Assembly: GCF_047495875.1 (NCBI RefSeq)
Contig: NC_092476.1
Coordinates: forward strand, 46,001-110,000
Reading direction: 5' to 3'
Origin: Pithys albifrons albifrons
Taxonomy: Eukaryota > Chordata > Aves > Passeriformes > Thamnophilidae
DNA length: 64,000 nucleotides
Notes under the pieces: model-generated
Databases searched by the model: none
What the model was told of the DNA's origin: nothing
What the model saw: the letters and a program-made list of their open reading frames with translations, nothing else
Position numbers and translations under genes: made by a program
Part shown: in pieces, positions 36,101 to 44,100 of the stretch
Position numbering within the stretch: position 1 is the stretch's first letter
Layout of the letters: each line of letters begins with the position of its first letter

Positions 36101-39100
36101 ATAAAGCACCTTCGGGCTCACCTCTATGTAGTTGTCCGACGGGCGCGGGGCCGGGCACGAACTGATGACTCCCCGAGGAAACTGCTCGGTGCCGGCTTGG
36201 AGTGGATCAGGACGCGAACCGCCCCAGCAACCCTCGGAGCCCCACGTTGGGCGCCAGAAAACTGTTGCCCGTTCACAGAAACACAAACCGACAGAGTATC
36301 AGTTTATGCGGTGCTTTATTTGCTGGGCCCGGGAAACCTGGGGACTACTGTCCTAAGCCAGGATTCCCCGAGCCGTTCTCGAAGACAGCTTTTATACTTT
36401 TTCTACAGCATTGTACGTGCACAAAGACACACGGTCTCGTTCATAAATCAGTTACATAGGTTATATGTATACAATTGATGTCCGTCTCCAAGGGTTAAAA
36501 ATCTACCACGCTCGTCTAACACAGGATTCTGGTTAATTAGGCCCCCATCACCAAACCCCTTACATATGTTGATTCTAATCTTATCTTTAAGCAACAGTTT
36601 GTTTTCTTCCTCAGGTTCTATTTACTTCACTAATCGCTTTAATTATTGTTCTGCTGTTCCTAGCAAGTTCCCAATAGTTTCTGGGCCCCCACTACTGTTT
36701 CAAGTTACCTCACCACAGGCCCAGTTAAACCCCGTAAACCTTAGCATAACTACTTCCACAGTTAGATTTACAAATATATTTGTAACAAGAAGGGGACTTA
36801 TTCCCAGGAATGAAGATGTCCTGGGGCAGGCCTATGGTAGCAGATGTGCTTCTGGTTCCAGTTCTGCTCCTTGTATCTGTCTTTAGCCAAGTAACTAAAA
36901 ATACAGAGGGAGGGAGGGAGGAAAAGCCTCTGTATCTCAGCAGCCGGTTTTTGTCTTTCATGGAGTCCTGCTGAAATTCCTGTCAGTTTTTCTCTGCCAA
37001 AGGTCTGGTGTCATGTAATGATGCATTATGTGGAAGAGAGGATCTGAAAGAGAAAGAAAGGTTTAAAGGGCTGATGCCAGCACCCTGTGTGTGTAAATAG
37101 GAACCAGGAGCTACAGTGCTGTCTCTGAGCTCCAGTGGGAGCCTGGCTGCTTTCTGGTCCTCTTTGGTTCCTCAGACTGATAAATCACTGGCTAGGATTG
37201 GGCTAGGACTGGTTTTTATGGTGCTGTGAACTCCATTTTAGAACCTTTAGCCCAGCTTGGGAATGACATCCTTCATCAGTTAAAATTTGTCTCTCTGGTT
37301 CCAACCAGGTCAGTCCCGACAGGTCTTTGAGAACATGGCTGAGGACTTCATGAAACCTGTCATTGATATTGTTGATCAGCTTTTGGCAGCTAATGTTAAT
37401 GTTACAGTCTATAATGGGCAGCTGGATCTCATTGTTGACACCATGGGTAAGGAACTTCTTGCCTAGGGTTGGGGACAGAACATGTGATGAGTAGAATGTG
37501 AAATTGCCAGTATATTGGTACCTAGATTTCTCCAGTTTATGCAAACCTTCTGTCTAACTGCAGTACTTAAGTGTTACAGTCATAAATAAGTGGCTTTTAG
37601 TATGCTTTGCTTATATCCCTCTGAGAGAGGCAAATCCTTTACCTCCATTGTGCTGTTGAGAGATGAATCTGCAAAATCAGTAACGGCTTGTTCCAGTGAA
37701 GCTAATCATTCACTTAAGTCTTCTGGATAGCCAGATGCATATATGTGCATGTGTGTGTGTGCTCATTCATGAACCAAGAATGGTGGTAATTAATGAGGGA
37801 GGTGCAGCTGAAGAGCAGTCACACTTGCTCTCAGTAACATGTAGGCTTCTGCACATTTTGGGCTTTGTTTGTCCCTTGTTGCTTGTAAGATGCAGATTTG
37901 GCCCACTGGCAGTTTGGGAGCCAGGCCAAGTGCTCCTGAAGTGCCTCCTGCTGCAAGACTGCCCTGCTCCCCTCCACTCACCTTTTCTTTTGAGATAAAT
38001 AGTCTGCAATCACAGACCACGTAAACACTTTCCTGTGTTGTGTAAAGCTTTTTTTTTGTCTGTCTCTGGCCACTTAGATATTCAGATGCCCTTCATGAAC
38101 AACACAGCGATCAATAAATCCAGGAAACACTATTTAGGCTGTCAAAACACACTGGCAGTTAGTGGTGCTCCAGTTTGTCACATTTTGAGGTAAAATTGAG
38201 CTGCAGTTAACATGTAAATTCTTACAGTAGTTCAGAGGTGGGCTAAAGCTTTGTCACCCTTGGTGTCTTGGAACTGGTCTTTTTTCTGTCCTGACATCCA
38301 CCTTTTATAGCAGCACCTGAAAACAGAAAGCCTTTCCAGGCTCTTCTCAATGAGTGTCTAACAAACAGAGAACCATTGTCTCTTGATTTCCAAGATGGGG
38401 ACTTGGTGATCCTTCTCCTTGGCAGGACATTCAAGGTATTTGAGGAGTAAAGCAAAATACGTTGGAATTTCTAGGGCTGCAGAGCCTCTAAGAGGCACAT
38501 GCTTAACTTATGCAATCATAAGTCCATTTCATACACACCTTCAGTGTTTGCTTCTCCCTTCTCCCTCCATTGTCCCAGCTTGTCCTGAACCAGCCTTGAT
38601 TGTTTCCCAAGGTGTAGCATAATTGTCTTTAGAACCTGAGCACATGGAGAGTTTCTGCCAACTCTGCTGTATTGGTACAAGGGCATCCAGCTGAACTGGA
38701 TCCCAAGTTGTTGTGTCAGTATCTGTAATCAAACCCTCTTATCTCCCCCAGGCCAGGAAGCATGGATTCGGAAACTGAAATGGCCTGGTTTGGCCCAGTT
38801 CAGCCAGAAAAGGTGGAAGGCCCTGTATGTGTGCCCAGAATCCATGGAGACGGCTGCTTTCTACAAGGCCTATGAGAACTTGGCTTTCTTCTGGATTCTC
38901 AAGGCCGGGCATATGGTAAATGATGAACTTCTTGGGGTGTGATGCACCATAACAGCAAGAAAGCTGAAGAAGTTTATATGGCTGCTGTCTGCTTCCTTAT
39001 GGCAGCTGCTTATCATGTGCTTATCTCTGTGCTAGGTACCATCTGACCAGGGAGAAATGGCACTGAAAATGCTCAGGATGGTGACCCAGCAGCAGCTCTA

Positions 39101-39101
39101 G
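21128..39101 (+). CDS. SCPEP1: Retinoid-inducible serine carboxypeptidase 1
   Basis: Thirteen coding exons on the plus strand: 21128-21188, 22180-22325, 23187-23276, 24160-24315, 24701-24775, 24976-25048, 25376-25413, 25589-25717, 27017-27101, 27894-28007, 37309-37446, 38752-38915 and 39036-39101. All phases agree; 1,335 nt including stop gives 444 aa (human 452). A signal peptide ([15 protein letters not shown]) is followed by the S10 carboxypeptidase fold. The oxyanion motif GGPGASG is at about 70-76. The catalytic triad is intact: S161 in SESYGG, D362 in NGQLDLIVD and H422 in KAGHM. Family role: lysosomal/secreted serine carboxypeptidase removing C-terminal residues. Intron 10 is 9,301 bp because of an antisense provirus; without it the intron would be about 640 bp. 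No coding damage is seen. Confidence 0.94.
21522..21603. repeat. TA-rich microsatellite in SCPEP1 intron 1
   Basis: About 80 bp of interrupted TATATAGA/TATATA units, probably polymorphic in length. Confidence 0.85.
24701..24775 (+). CDS. SCPEP1: SCPEP1 exon 5: nucleophile serine
   Basis: 75 nt between CTCCAG and GTGAGT. Encodes [18 protein letters not shown], containing the S10-family catalytic serine in the ESYGG context. Confidence 0.93.
28129..28132. repeat. Left target-site duplication (AGAA)
   Basis: AGAA directly before the left LTR's TG; the same four bases follow the right LTR at 36788-36791. A 4-bp duplication is typical of gammaretroviral integrases. Confidence 0.85.
28133..28657 (-). 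repeat. Provirus 3' LTR
   Basis: 525 bp, TGTTACA...GGGCAACA in element sense, so TG...CA ended. TATAAAA lies at 28260-28266 and AATAAA at 28185-28190 (minus strand). Identical to the LTR at 36263-36787. Confidence 0.95.
28658..28670 (-). other. Polypurine tract
   Basis: AAAAGGGGGGAGT in element sense, directly before the 3' LTR. It primes plus-strand DNA synthesis in retroviruses. Confidence 0.9.
28713..30884 (-). CDS. env: Retroviral Env with N-terminal Ig-like domain
   Basis: Open frame of 723 aa from ATG. Residues 1-46 are polar and overlap pol; a signal-peptide-like hydrophobic core is at about 49-66. Residues 67-167 look like an Ig V-set domain: Cys87 in NLTC, Trp104/108, and Cys149 in TGHYTC, then a VELRV final strand. 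The remaining SU is Cys-rich with six N-glycosylation sequons in the ectodomain overall, and no CXXC is seen. A furin-type RSRR is at 495-498. TM has a coiled region, an LQNRMALD stretch like the immunosuppressive segment, Cys593 and Cys603-604 (CX9CC), a membrane anchor at about 654-680 and a tail ending PPPYSEATI. Function inferred: receptor binding and fusion. Made presumably from a spliced mRNA. No stop or frameshift. Confidence 0.93.
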   Translation of the reverse strand: MGRTSPSDYDYIYRRQGSRDRQLDPLHQGEKGSSEMDSRTTVTHPINIAKSVLILWWWIVPVGGVVTVEVPRSYVTVREGNAVNLTCLFICDQRVGFREIKARWKARWDGADDDQELTSKLTWDERMRRGTSIMHIPKATKMWTGHYTCTITVQSSRDQGNVELRVIGSSDQEPVTDSPNSGVGWEKEYGHRENLVIGLIRDFGLIQNVSQITACLPIPRTASDPIPWGIIPVTVMPLSGKNFSWTCHKVFGKVPRPELKGADICLTKRVMTETECKRKPTYYVWQRDTGRCYIEPPFDEPCDHARTGAPRQNIKWEKQQYTIECRNVTHDVDIWKKWKTTWGSSISEHYSYIGKVQWCIQWTGTEDQSHLKVFTTETSSRYFHTQLEEWNCTQVFTCDTPEDQIGLVPVKMVLKWGCECRGYKHYITIEQEEKAVNCKYSTVHSPGNLVWVLGHGQWTTHLPLDGLITQITLGIPTLCPFWKESKLTKEEKQLRSRRSVDQDLQDLGLDKEGWHEPSGGVKFGWALESLFAPVASYRNREMLYKLMGQTERLAAVTRKGFKAINIQLQATSRMTLQNRMALDMILLKEHGVCGYLHGRNEHCCIHIPNVTQDVENDIRQLGQIENKVREVKEEAEHNWIGQIFSSLGIQVSGWLSSIIQYAISIVIIVVAVLIVYKCLLGMILKESQHTRQVIKAVTRKEMIIPGALNPNMSAPPPYSEATI
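30725..34246 (-). CDS. pol: Retroviral Pol (PR-RT-RNase H-IN), readthrough part of Gag-Pol
   Basis: Continues the gag frame after the UGA at 34247-34249, so it is made by readthrough and not from its own ATG. Residue numbers here count from the GTG codon at 34228. Protease has DTGA at 15-18 and LLGRD at 76-80. Reverse transcriptase has LPQGF at 285-289 and the YVDD box at 324-327. RNase H acidic residues are D627, E665, D686 and D756. Integrase has its HHCC zinc site (H833, H837, C867, C870) and catalytic D899, D957 and E993 with the D,D-35-E spacing, then a GPY/F-like WDGPHQV region near 1116. All catalytic residues are present and the frame is unbroken. The last 53 codons overlap the env start in another frame. 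Confidence 0.95.
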   Translation of the reverse strand, partial: LDQDLKVVMEIEGEPVEFRVDTGASYSAVNELRGVLSESKVLVVGVSGEVEERPFLRPLDIKFGGKEFDHQFLYMPNSPESLLGRDLLSVLQARIIFDKDRVKLEIPEENLAKMFMIKEVEPETIPEVIEQAVTPWVWETGIPGKSKAAEPVVVKLKEGAQPVRVKQYPIRLEARKGIAPMIDQFVKLGILRECESEYNTPIFPIVKPNGKYRLVQDLRAVNAITKDIYPVVANPYTLLTSVSEKFQWFTVIDLKDAFFCIPLALESQHIFAFEWENPDTRRKCQLTWTRLPQGFKSSPTIFGNQLAKELEEWRTTQVKDSPFSYVILQYVDDIFLGATERELCCKLTIDLLNMLGQAGYRVSREKAQLVKQKVIYLGCEISQGIRRLGTTRIKAICDIPVPRNHHELRSFLGMTGWCRLWIPNYGLMAKPLYEAVKKQVFTWEPAEEKAFQKLKQALKEAPALGLPDLTKDFQLYVHEKQQLALGVLTQKLGSWKRPVGYFSKQLDAVSSGWPGCLRAVAATVILIQEARKLTLGKHMTVYVPHMVITVLEQKGGHWLSSSRMLQYQALLREQDDIELKLTNHLNPAEFLLSTQEEGKLEHDCVEVIEQVYASRKDLKDEPLPDPDWELFTDGSSFVENGTRYAGYAVVTLRQTVEAKALPPGTSAQKAEVWALVRALILSQGKKVNIWTDSKYAFGVVHVHGALWKERGLLNSQGSSIKHREEILQLLEAIYKPTAVAIMHVKGHQNDSGKEFQGNQQADQVARQVAREVWTQMALLPTRENPAASYMETVPHYSPEDEKLAQMMCARKNIKGWYVTPVGQVILPVKIMKQVLEVEHNKCHWGAEALVKFLRKEIFSNQMLTLAKRINAMCAVCIKNNPVVRKQVKMGIIKVGPQPGDYWQVDFSEFPKAQHFKHLLVYVCTFSGWPEAFPCRTNQAKEVVKTLLKEIIPRFGVPLGISSDRGPHFVAGIVQDLSRVLGISWDLHTPWRPQSSGQVERMNQTLKNQITKICQEAEIQWPQALPLALLRIRIKPRERVGVSPYEILYGKPYHAATYQGDPHLTGDQMLLNYVLALNKTLTAIRGTLQWNRPLPLENPAHDILPGDQVYVRKWSEEPLKERWDGPHQVIMTTYTAVKVQGIDNWIHYTRVKKVPLKWTVEPLSPTRLILRSQS
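34247..34249 (-). other. gag: Gag UGA stop with CUAG readthrough context
   Basis: Gag ends ...CAA AGC TGA CTA G, and the pol frame continues in phase with no frameshift. UGA followed by CUA G is the best-known efficient readthrough context in vertebrate and viral mRNAs. A downstream stimulatory structure is likely but was not modelled. Confidence 0.8.
34247..35875 (-). CDS. gag: Retroviral Gag polyprotein
   Basis: 542 codons from the ATG at 35875 (context ATAATGT, A at -3); an ATG nine codons upstream at 35902 has a weaker context. The open frame itself reaches a GTG at 35917. The N-terminal MA-like part contains HWKTGNFEQ and QWPRNGT. A PSAP late-domain motif lies at residues 135-138. The CA part contains [10 protein letters not shown], a pattern like the gammaretroviral CA start, and an MHR-like [15 protein letters not shown] Gly/Arg-rich stretch precedes one CCHC knuckle ([14 protein letters not shown]). 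The start MSSN lacks the Gly2 needed for N-myristoylation. Gag builds the virion core; no break is seen. Confidence 0.92.
   Translation of the reverse strand: MSSNDKDIPEDSPLGCLLKHWKTGNFEQTMKKKNLIDYCNHVWPEYETGGMQWPRNGTMTTEIIAPLMGFLRENDKWDEIPYLDLFYHLKGKTEWLKECGMLVLETINNECVGCKERKLRFIEPPEEDVSLLVSPSAPPCPSLESLKIGKGKTSAPSSSDEESELDNRGDVQRTPLAGRTRRGRQKGKEGDVRPKLMAPLREAVGADGGRVIVKVPFSPSDLMIWKQSAGAYRENPEKVARVVKMVIKAQTPDWNDLQVLLDTLMDSTEKEMVMKVMTDRARDMIRAQVTHSTVNELVPRDDPGWNPNTARGYEALKAYQELLVEGIRDGIPKTMNWSKLYSVRQEKGESPSAFLERLKDTARKYTNLDVESEPGKLQLALIFMGQSQEDIRKKLQKLEGEEMRNLEKLLEVAWKVYNNREKETTKKQQAGMLAVLKQATGGNTGNFRGRGRSRGRGGLGRGGFGNQGMNMRGMLGPNQCAFCKGFGHWKNECPLSQGMQMGGSSLPGVNLVSAVGNGMNPFANNPQSVAQALMMGNTQTQS
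36239..36256 (-). other. Primer binding site, tRNA-Lys1,2 type
   Basis: TGGCGCCCAACGTGGGGC in element sense, six bases after the 5' LTR. This matches the 3' end of tRNA-Lys1,2, the primer type known from some beta- and lentiviruses. Confidence 0.85.
36263..36787 (-). repeat. Provirus 5' LTR and viral promoter
   Basis: 525 bp, identical to the other LTR. On the minus strand TATAAAA is at 36390-36396 and AATAAA at 36315-36320, placing the R region at roughly 36300-36362. Transcription would run away from SCPEP1 exon 11, antisense to the host gene. Confidence 0.95.
36788..36791. repeat. Right target-site duplication (AGAA)
   Basis: AGAA right after the 5' LTR, pairing with 28129-28132. Confidence 0.85.
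37309..37446 (+). CDS. SCPEP1: SCPEP1 exon 11: catalytic aspartate
   Basis: 138 nt, first host exon right of the provirus, joined to exon 10 (ending 28007) through a split Gly codon. It encodes [15 protein letters not shown] and [14 protein letters not shown] with the catalytic Asp. Confidence 0.93.
38752..39101 (+). CDS. SCPEP1: SCPEP1 exons 12-13: catalytic histidine and C-terminus
   Basis: Exon 12 (38752-38915) ends ILKAGHM with the catalytic His; exon 13 (39036-39101) starts [18 protein letters not shown] and stops at TAG. The 120-bp intron between them has GTAAAT and GCTAG borders. Confidence 0.93.
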
Positions 39102-40449
39102 GAAGAGGAGCCCAGCTGGTCTGGCTTCCTGCCCAGCCCTAGGGCTCCTGGGGAGTGTGAGTTCAGCATCAGAAGCCGAAGAAGGAATGATGGCTGTCTG
39201 GACACATAGCCTTTCTGATCTTCTGATAAAGTGCACAAGCACTCATGGAGAGGCATGTTTTTCCTTGATTGAGTTGTTGCTTTTGAATTTTTAAGCTGTG
39301 ATTTGCTGCCTTAATACTTTTCATAAATGACTCTCCCAGAGGGGGAAGTCCACTGTCACAAAGAAGTAACTCTGAGCCTTTGCCTTTGACTTGGAAGGAT
39401 TTTGTGCTCTTGTAAAAAGCTGCCCTTCCCCGAATGCTCCCTTGTCTGTCCACACACCAAGACTAAAACTGATTTGACCCTGATAGATTTGCTTTGTGTT
39501 CCTCTTGGAGAGCTGACCTGTTTCATGAGGATGTGGAATGTTCCTTTGTCCTCAGGCCTTTGCTTGAGTCACCTGACTGGATTACAAGCTGAAGACATGG
39601 AGACACCAGGATAGAGGACCTGCCCTACAAGAATCACAGTTCATCTCATCTTGATGAGGTGCCTGAGTTAGGATTCAGGATTCTTTGGGCTTCCTGTGTT
39701 GTTGAGAGAGAAAAACACCCCCCAGGGGAGGATTTGACCTTTTTGATGTGGCCATTTGTTTCTTGTTTTCATTCTCTTTAATAACTGTTACTCAAACTTT
39801 GCCTTTAGCCTTAACACCTCAAGCACATCCAGCGGGAATTCCTGCCTTCCCATATCCTGAGGCAAGAGCCCTGTTAATACCCCCTTGTACAGAAAAGAAT
39901 CCTAAGAGACAGAAGCCTCTTAAACCTTCTGGGTTTAGCCTGAAGAGTGGAAAAAGGAGCATTATTTGAACAATAACAGCATAATTCTGAGAGATAACAG
40001 CAGTGTTTAAAAGAAGAATATATAAAATCTTGATCTATATTTTTTAAAGATTTTTTTTAAGTCTTGCAGAGACCTATTATTTTGAAAACATATTTTTTAT
40101 ATATAGTACATGGTCAGACATCATTTGACTTCTGCTCTGGAACACAAAGTGGCTGGTGTTTATTGGTGTCTGATAAGAGGCATAACAACTCGTTCCAGCT
40201 GTCAGGAAACTAAATAAATAGCAACCCTTCAATTACTTCAGCAGCTGGAACTGTCATGAAATGCCTGGTAGCATTGGCTTAGCAGGCACTGATGCATGGT
40301 GCTACATAAACATACGCAATCACCCAGCAGCTGCAGTGTTGGCACCTAATAATGGCTTTCCTTTTTTGTGTTCTCTCCTTGAACTGTATTCTTGAGAACT
40401 TCAGTAATGCAAATCCAGATTTATTTTTTTAAACACTTGTTTTAATAAA
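39102..40449 (+). other. SCPEP1: SCPEP1 3' UTR
   Basis: Non-coding, increasingly AT-rich sequence after the stop codon. Canonical AATAAA hexamers are at 40213-40218 and 40444-40449; the second is followed by a GT-rich stretch and is the likelier cleavage signal. Confidence 0.55.
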
Positions 40450-40626
40450 TAGGTCTGGTTGATCTCTTCAGCATCCCATTGATTTCACTGCTTGAGAATC
40501 ATATCTCTCTTGGCTTTTTAGATGAACCAAGAGGAGGATGCTAGAAGTGTGTAAAAGTGCATATCTGTATTCTTGGAATGTGATTAAATAACTCACCGAG
40601 CAAATCAGCATGTTTGGCCTGGACAG

Positions 40627-41166
40627 TGTGCTGGTTTGGGCTGGGACAGAGTTAATTTTCTGTGTAGTAGACAGTATGGGCTGTGTTTTGGGTTTGTGCT
40701 GGGGACAGTGCTGGTAACACGGGGATGTTGTGGCTGTCACTGAGCAATGCTGGCACAGCATCAAGGCATGTTCTGCTCCTCACCCCGGCATGAAGGCTGA
40801 GGGGGCACAAGGAGCTGGGAGGGGACACAGCCAGGACAGCTGAGCCAGGGGATATCCCAGCCCATGTGGTGCCACGCCCAGCCCTGAAAGTGGGGAAAGA
40901 AGGAGGAAGGGGGGCATACAGACTTGCAGTGTTTCTTCCCCATTAACAATGTGATGGAGCCCTGCTTTCCTGGGATGGCTGCACACCTGCCTGCCCATGG
41001 GAAGTGGTGAATGAATTCCTTGTTTTGAGCTACTTGTGTGTGCAGCATTTGCTTTACCTTTTGAACTGGCTTTATCTCAACACATGAGTTGTCTCACTTT
41101 TACCCCTCAGGTTCTCTCACGAGCAGTGTGTGGTGCCTGTTTGCTGGCTGGGGTTAAACCACAACT
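40627..41166 (+). repeat. ERVL-like solo LTR
   Basis: Starts TGTGCTGGTTTGGGCTGGGA, followed by CAGAGTTAATTTTC, and closes with GCTGGGGTTAAACCACAAC; these are the familiar ends of avian ERVL LTRs. No internal sequence remains. A target-site duplication could not be confirmed, so edges are approximate. Confidence 0.6.
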
Positions 41167-44100
41167 GCAGGTTGAGTTGGCTTGTCCTCACCCCTGTTCT
41201 GTACAATATTTTGCATTATGCCTAAACAAGTAATACTGTAGGGCTTGCTAGAGGAAAAGAACTGAGAAGAAAGCAGCACTAAGTGCTGTTCTTACACTTC
41301 TCTATCAAATGGCACGTTGATTCACATTGCCTGAAGCTTGTGCTCAGTCATAGGCCTGAGACATCTGCTTCTTGTCCTGCTTTGTTTTAGCTTCTGTAGG
41401 TTTTTCAGTTGGCAAAGAGATGACTTGTGAGGGAAAAAGATGGTTTCAAGAAGGCTGGTGATGGTGATTTCTTGTTTTTAGGGCCTATGACAAATCTAAA
41501 CATGTTAGAATAAAAAGACTTGGCTATGGAGACAGGCCTTTAAATAGTGTCCATTTAAATGCTAACAGCAAGAAGCAGATACCCTTTAATATCAGGGAAG
41601 ATTCCTTTTGTCTCACCAAAGGCTTTGTAACTGGTGTGTCACAGCTCTCCATTATCACAAAGGTAGGTCACCTGTCTTGCAGATGCTTTGAAAGGGTTTC
41701 AAGTCCTGCTGTGTATCTGATTAGCAGTGACATACTTTGTCCATTTGGATTTCATGCAGTATGTCATTTCCAGATAAGAGCAGTCACTTGGCAAATCCAT
41801 TAGAGTGAGTCGTTCTAAATATTAATAAGATTTTTTACAGGTGATGGATCAGTGAAAACAGTCCAACATTTGTATTTCATCCTCTGCAGCTGCAGGCCTT
41901 GATTGCATAGGTAGCCTGACAGCCACTGACTTTATTTTACTCACCATCAGGTGAAAATAATTTTCATAGAAACAAATCTGTTAAAAATGAATGATTCAGC
42001 ACTAGTGCTTCAGCAAGAAGAGTTTTGGCTTTCTATAATAATCTACCTTTTCTAAGCCAAAGAAAGAAATCTACAAGTTTCTTTCAAAGCCACAACAAAA
42101 GAAGAATGTGTGCTAAGGCAAGATGGAAATCTTGGAACACTTCTTCATTGTCATGTTGTGTTTGTTACCCTGTAAATATTCTGCTGTATGGCAGCACAAT
42201 CTGCATCACTTCTGAACTCTGGGATATATTCATGGTTTTCCAGAAGGGATTCAGGAAAGGAGCAGTAAATTATCTGGCCCACAAACAGCAATGAAGGAAC
42301 AGTAAATTTGAATAGAGTTGAGTTCACCCTCAAAAGATTTCTCTGAACCTGGTTTTGGCTTTTCCCATATAATAGATTTGGTAGTTGAGGAGCTTTAGCT
42401 CTTATGGAAGAACAAATGTAACATTTGGCCACTGGTTGGGGCAGCCTTTTTTCTTTATCATCGGTGATTAGGGTAGGGGGAACTATGTTGGACATACCTG
42501 CAGGAGTAGAGGTGTGTTAGTATGAATAGCCTAATGCAGTGGTTTTACAGGTAGATACTGTTCTGACCAGGGTTGTGTCAGTTTTAAAGTGCTGTGAATC
42601 ATCCAAGCATAAGACACAACTGGAATAATTCCATCTGCAAGCTGCAGTCAGTAGATTTGATAATGCCTACCACAGTCATTTTCAAAGGCAATTACAAAGG
42701 CTGCTAGTACCAGCCTGGTTAAGGTGCTTTTCTAGTTGCCTCTATGTTCCCAAAGTGTCCTTTTCAGGAACACTTTTCTCTACAAGCTTGAAGCAGCCTG
42801 TTGCTCCTCACCGTTAGTGCCACAGCCAGCCTGGTCCCTGGATGGGCACAGTGATGATGCTGCACCTACTTTCTCCTGTATAAATATTTTTATTCTATCT
42901 TTTATCTCTCCCTAGTCAGCCAACTGGACTCATCTCACACGGTCTGTTTGGAGACACAACAAGTGATGACTGTTTGGTATTGGCATCTATGGTGTATGAT
43001 GTTTTAATTTTACTACTCTGTCCCATTTCTCCTTGCTAAATACAGCAGTATCTGGGAACTACATTCCTGTAGCCACCTCTAGTAAAACTGCAGATGCAAC
43101 GTTTTTATTTAGATGTTTAGTCCATCATGGATAGGACAAAATAAACCAAATTGGAGAAACTTTACGTGAAGGAATAAGATAGAACTTTGAACATTTCATA
43201 TGCTGTGTTATGGGTGATTTAGGCTAAAAAAAATACACTGGCTGGTGCATCCTCGGTCTGTACAGATGAATAGATGATTTTATAGATGAATAATTTATTT
43301 TTTAATAAATTGAGGAAGAGAAAGGGGGTAAAAATGCTCTTCAAGTTTCTGTGACTTAGGTCTGTTAATGTGGTTTGCTTGTTAGAGCCAGAGAGGAATG
43401 TCAGTGTGTCACTTGACAGCTCTGTTGGGGGCAGAAGTTGAAAATAGCCTGGCTGTAGCTACTACACTGGGTCGTGGAGTTTTAAACATTTCATTGCTTT
43501 CAAGAGGCTGCCAGATGCCATTGCATGTTTTAATCTGAGGGAAATGTGCTTCTGCCCAACTGCTTGGAGCTCCCACACAGGTCCTTTCCCTAAGGCATCA
43601 GGCAAGTTTCTGGAATGTACCAAAGAGTCATTTGGAGGACTGTGGGACTTGTGGAAAGAGGGAGAAAGCAAGCTTTATCCCATAATATTCCTTCACCTCT
43701 GTCTTATGTATTGTTTTTCCTGCCAGCCGCAGCAGCCTCACCTCGCCAGCGGTGCATTCCCTGGGCTGGTGCCAGAGTGCAGTGGGATGACTGGCCACTC
43801 GGTGGAGTAAGGAGACCTCCAAATGCCACGGGAACACTCTGGCCTTGGCATCTGAGCTGCTGGTGCCATCCCTGGGAACACCAGGGCAGCACTTGGAGTC
43901 ACGTGTTTGATCCTCCCAATTCACAGTGGATTTGGTTCTGTGTGAACCCGTACAGAGGATTAGTTCATTTTAGCAATAACTTCGGGAGAACAGGTAGTTT
44001 GTGAGCACAACCTCAACTACAGCAAGGCTTTACAGTTGCAAATAACAGCCAAATTAGCCTGCTTTAACCAGAACACACCATTTGAGATGGTGGTTTGTAC

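Larger units (their letters stand above)
28133..36787 (-). mobile_element. Full-length gammaretrovirus-like endogenous provirus
   Basis: An 8,655-bp provirus inserted antisense in SCPEP1 intron 10. In its own orientation (minus strand) it has a 5' LTR (36263-36787), tRNA-Lys-type PBS, leader, gag, pol in the same frame after one UGA, env overlapping the pol end by 160 nt, polypurine tract and 3' LTR (28133-28657). The two LTRs are 525 bp and identical at every position I compared. A 4-bp AGAA duplication flanks it. All three genes are open without frameshift. Gag has one CCHC knuckle, pol has the order PR-RT-RNase H-IN with a GPY/F-type end, and env has a gamma-like TM helix region; all indicate a class I (gammaretrovirus-like) element. 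It must be young; whether it is fixed or replication-competent cannot be told from sequence. Confidence 0.96.
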
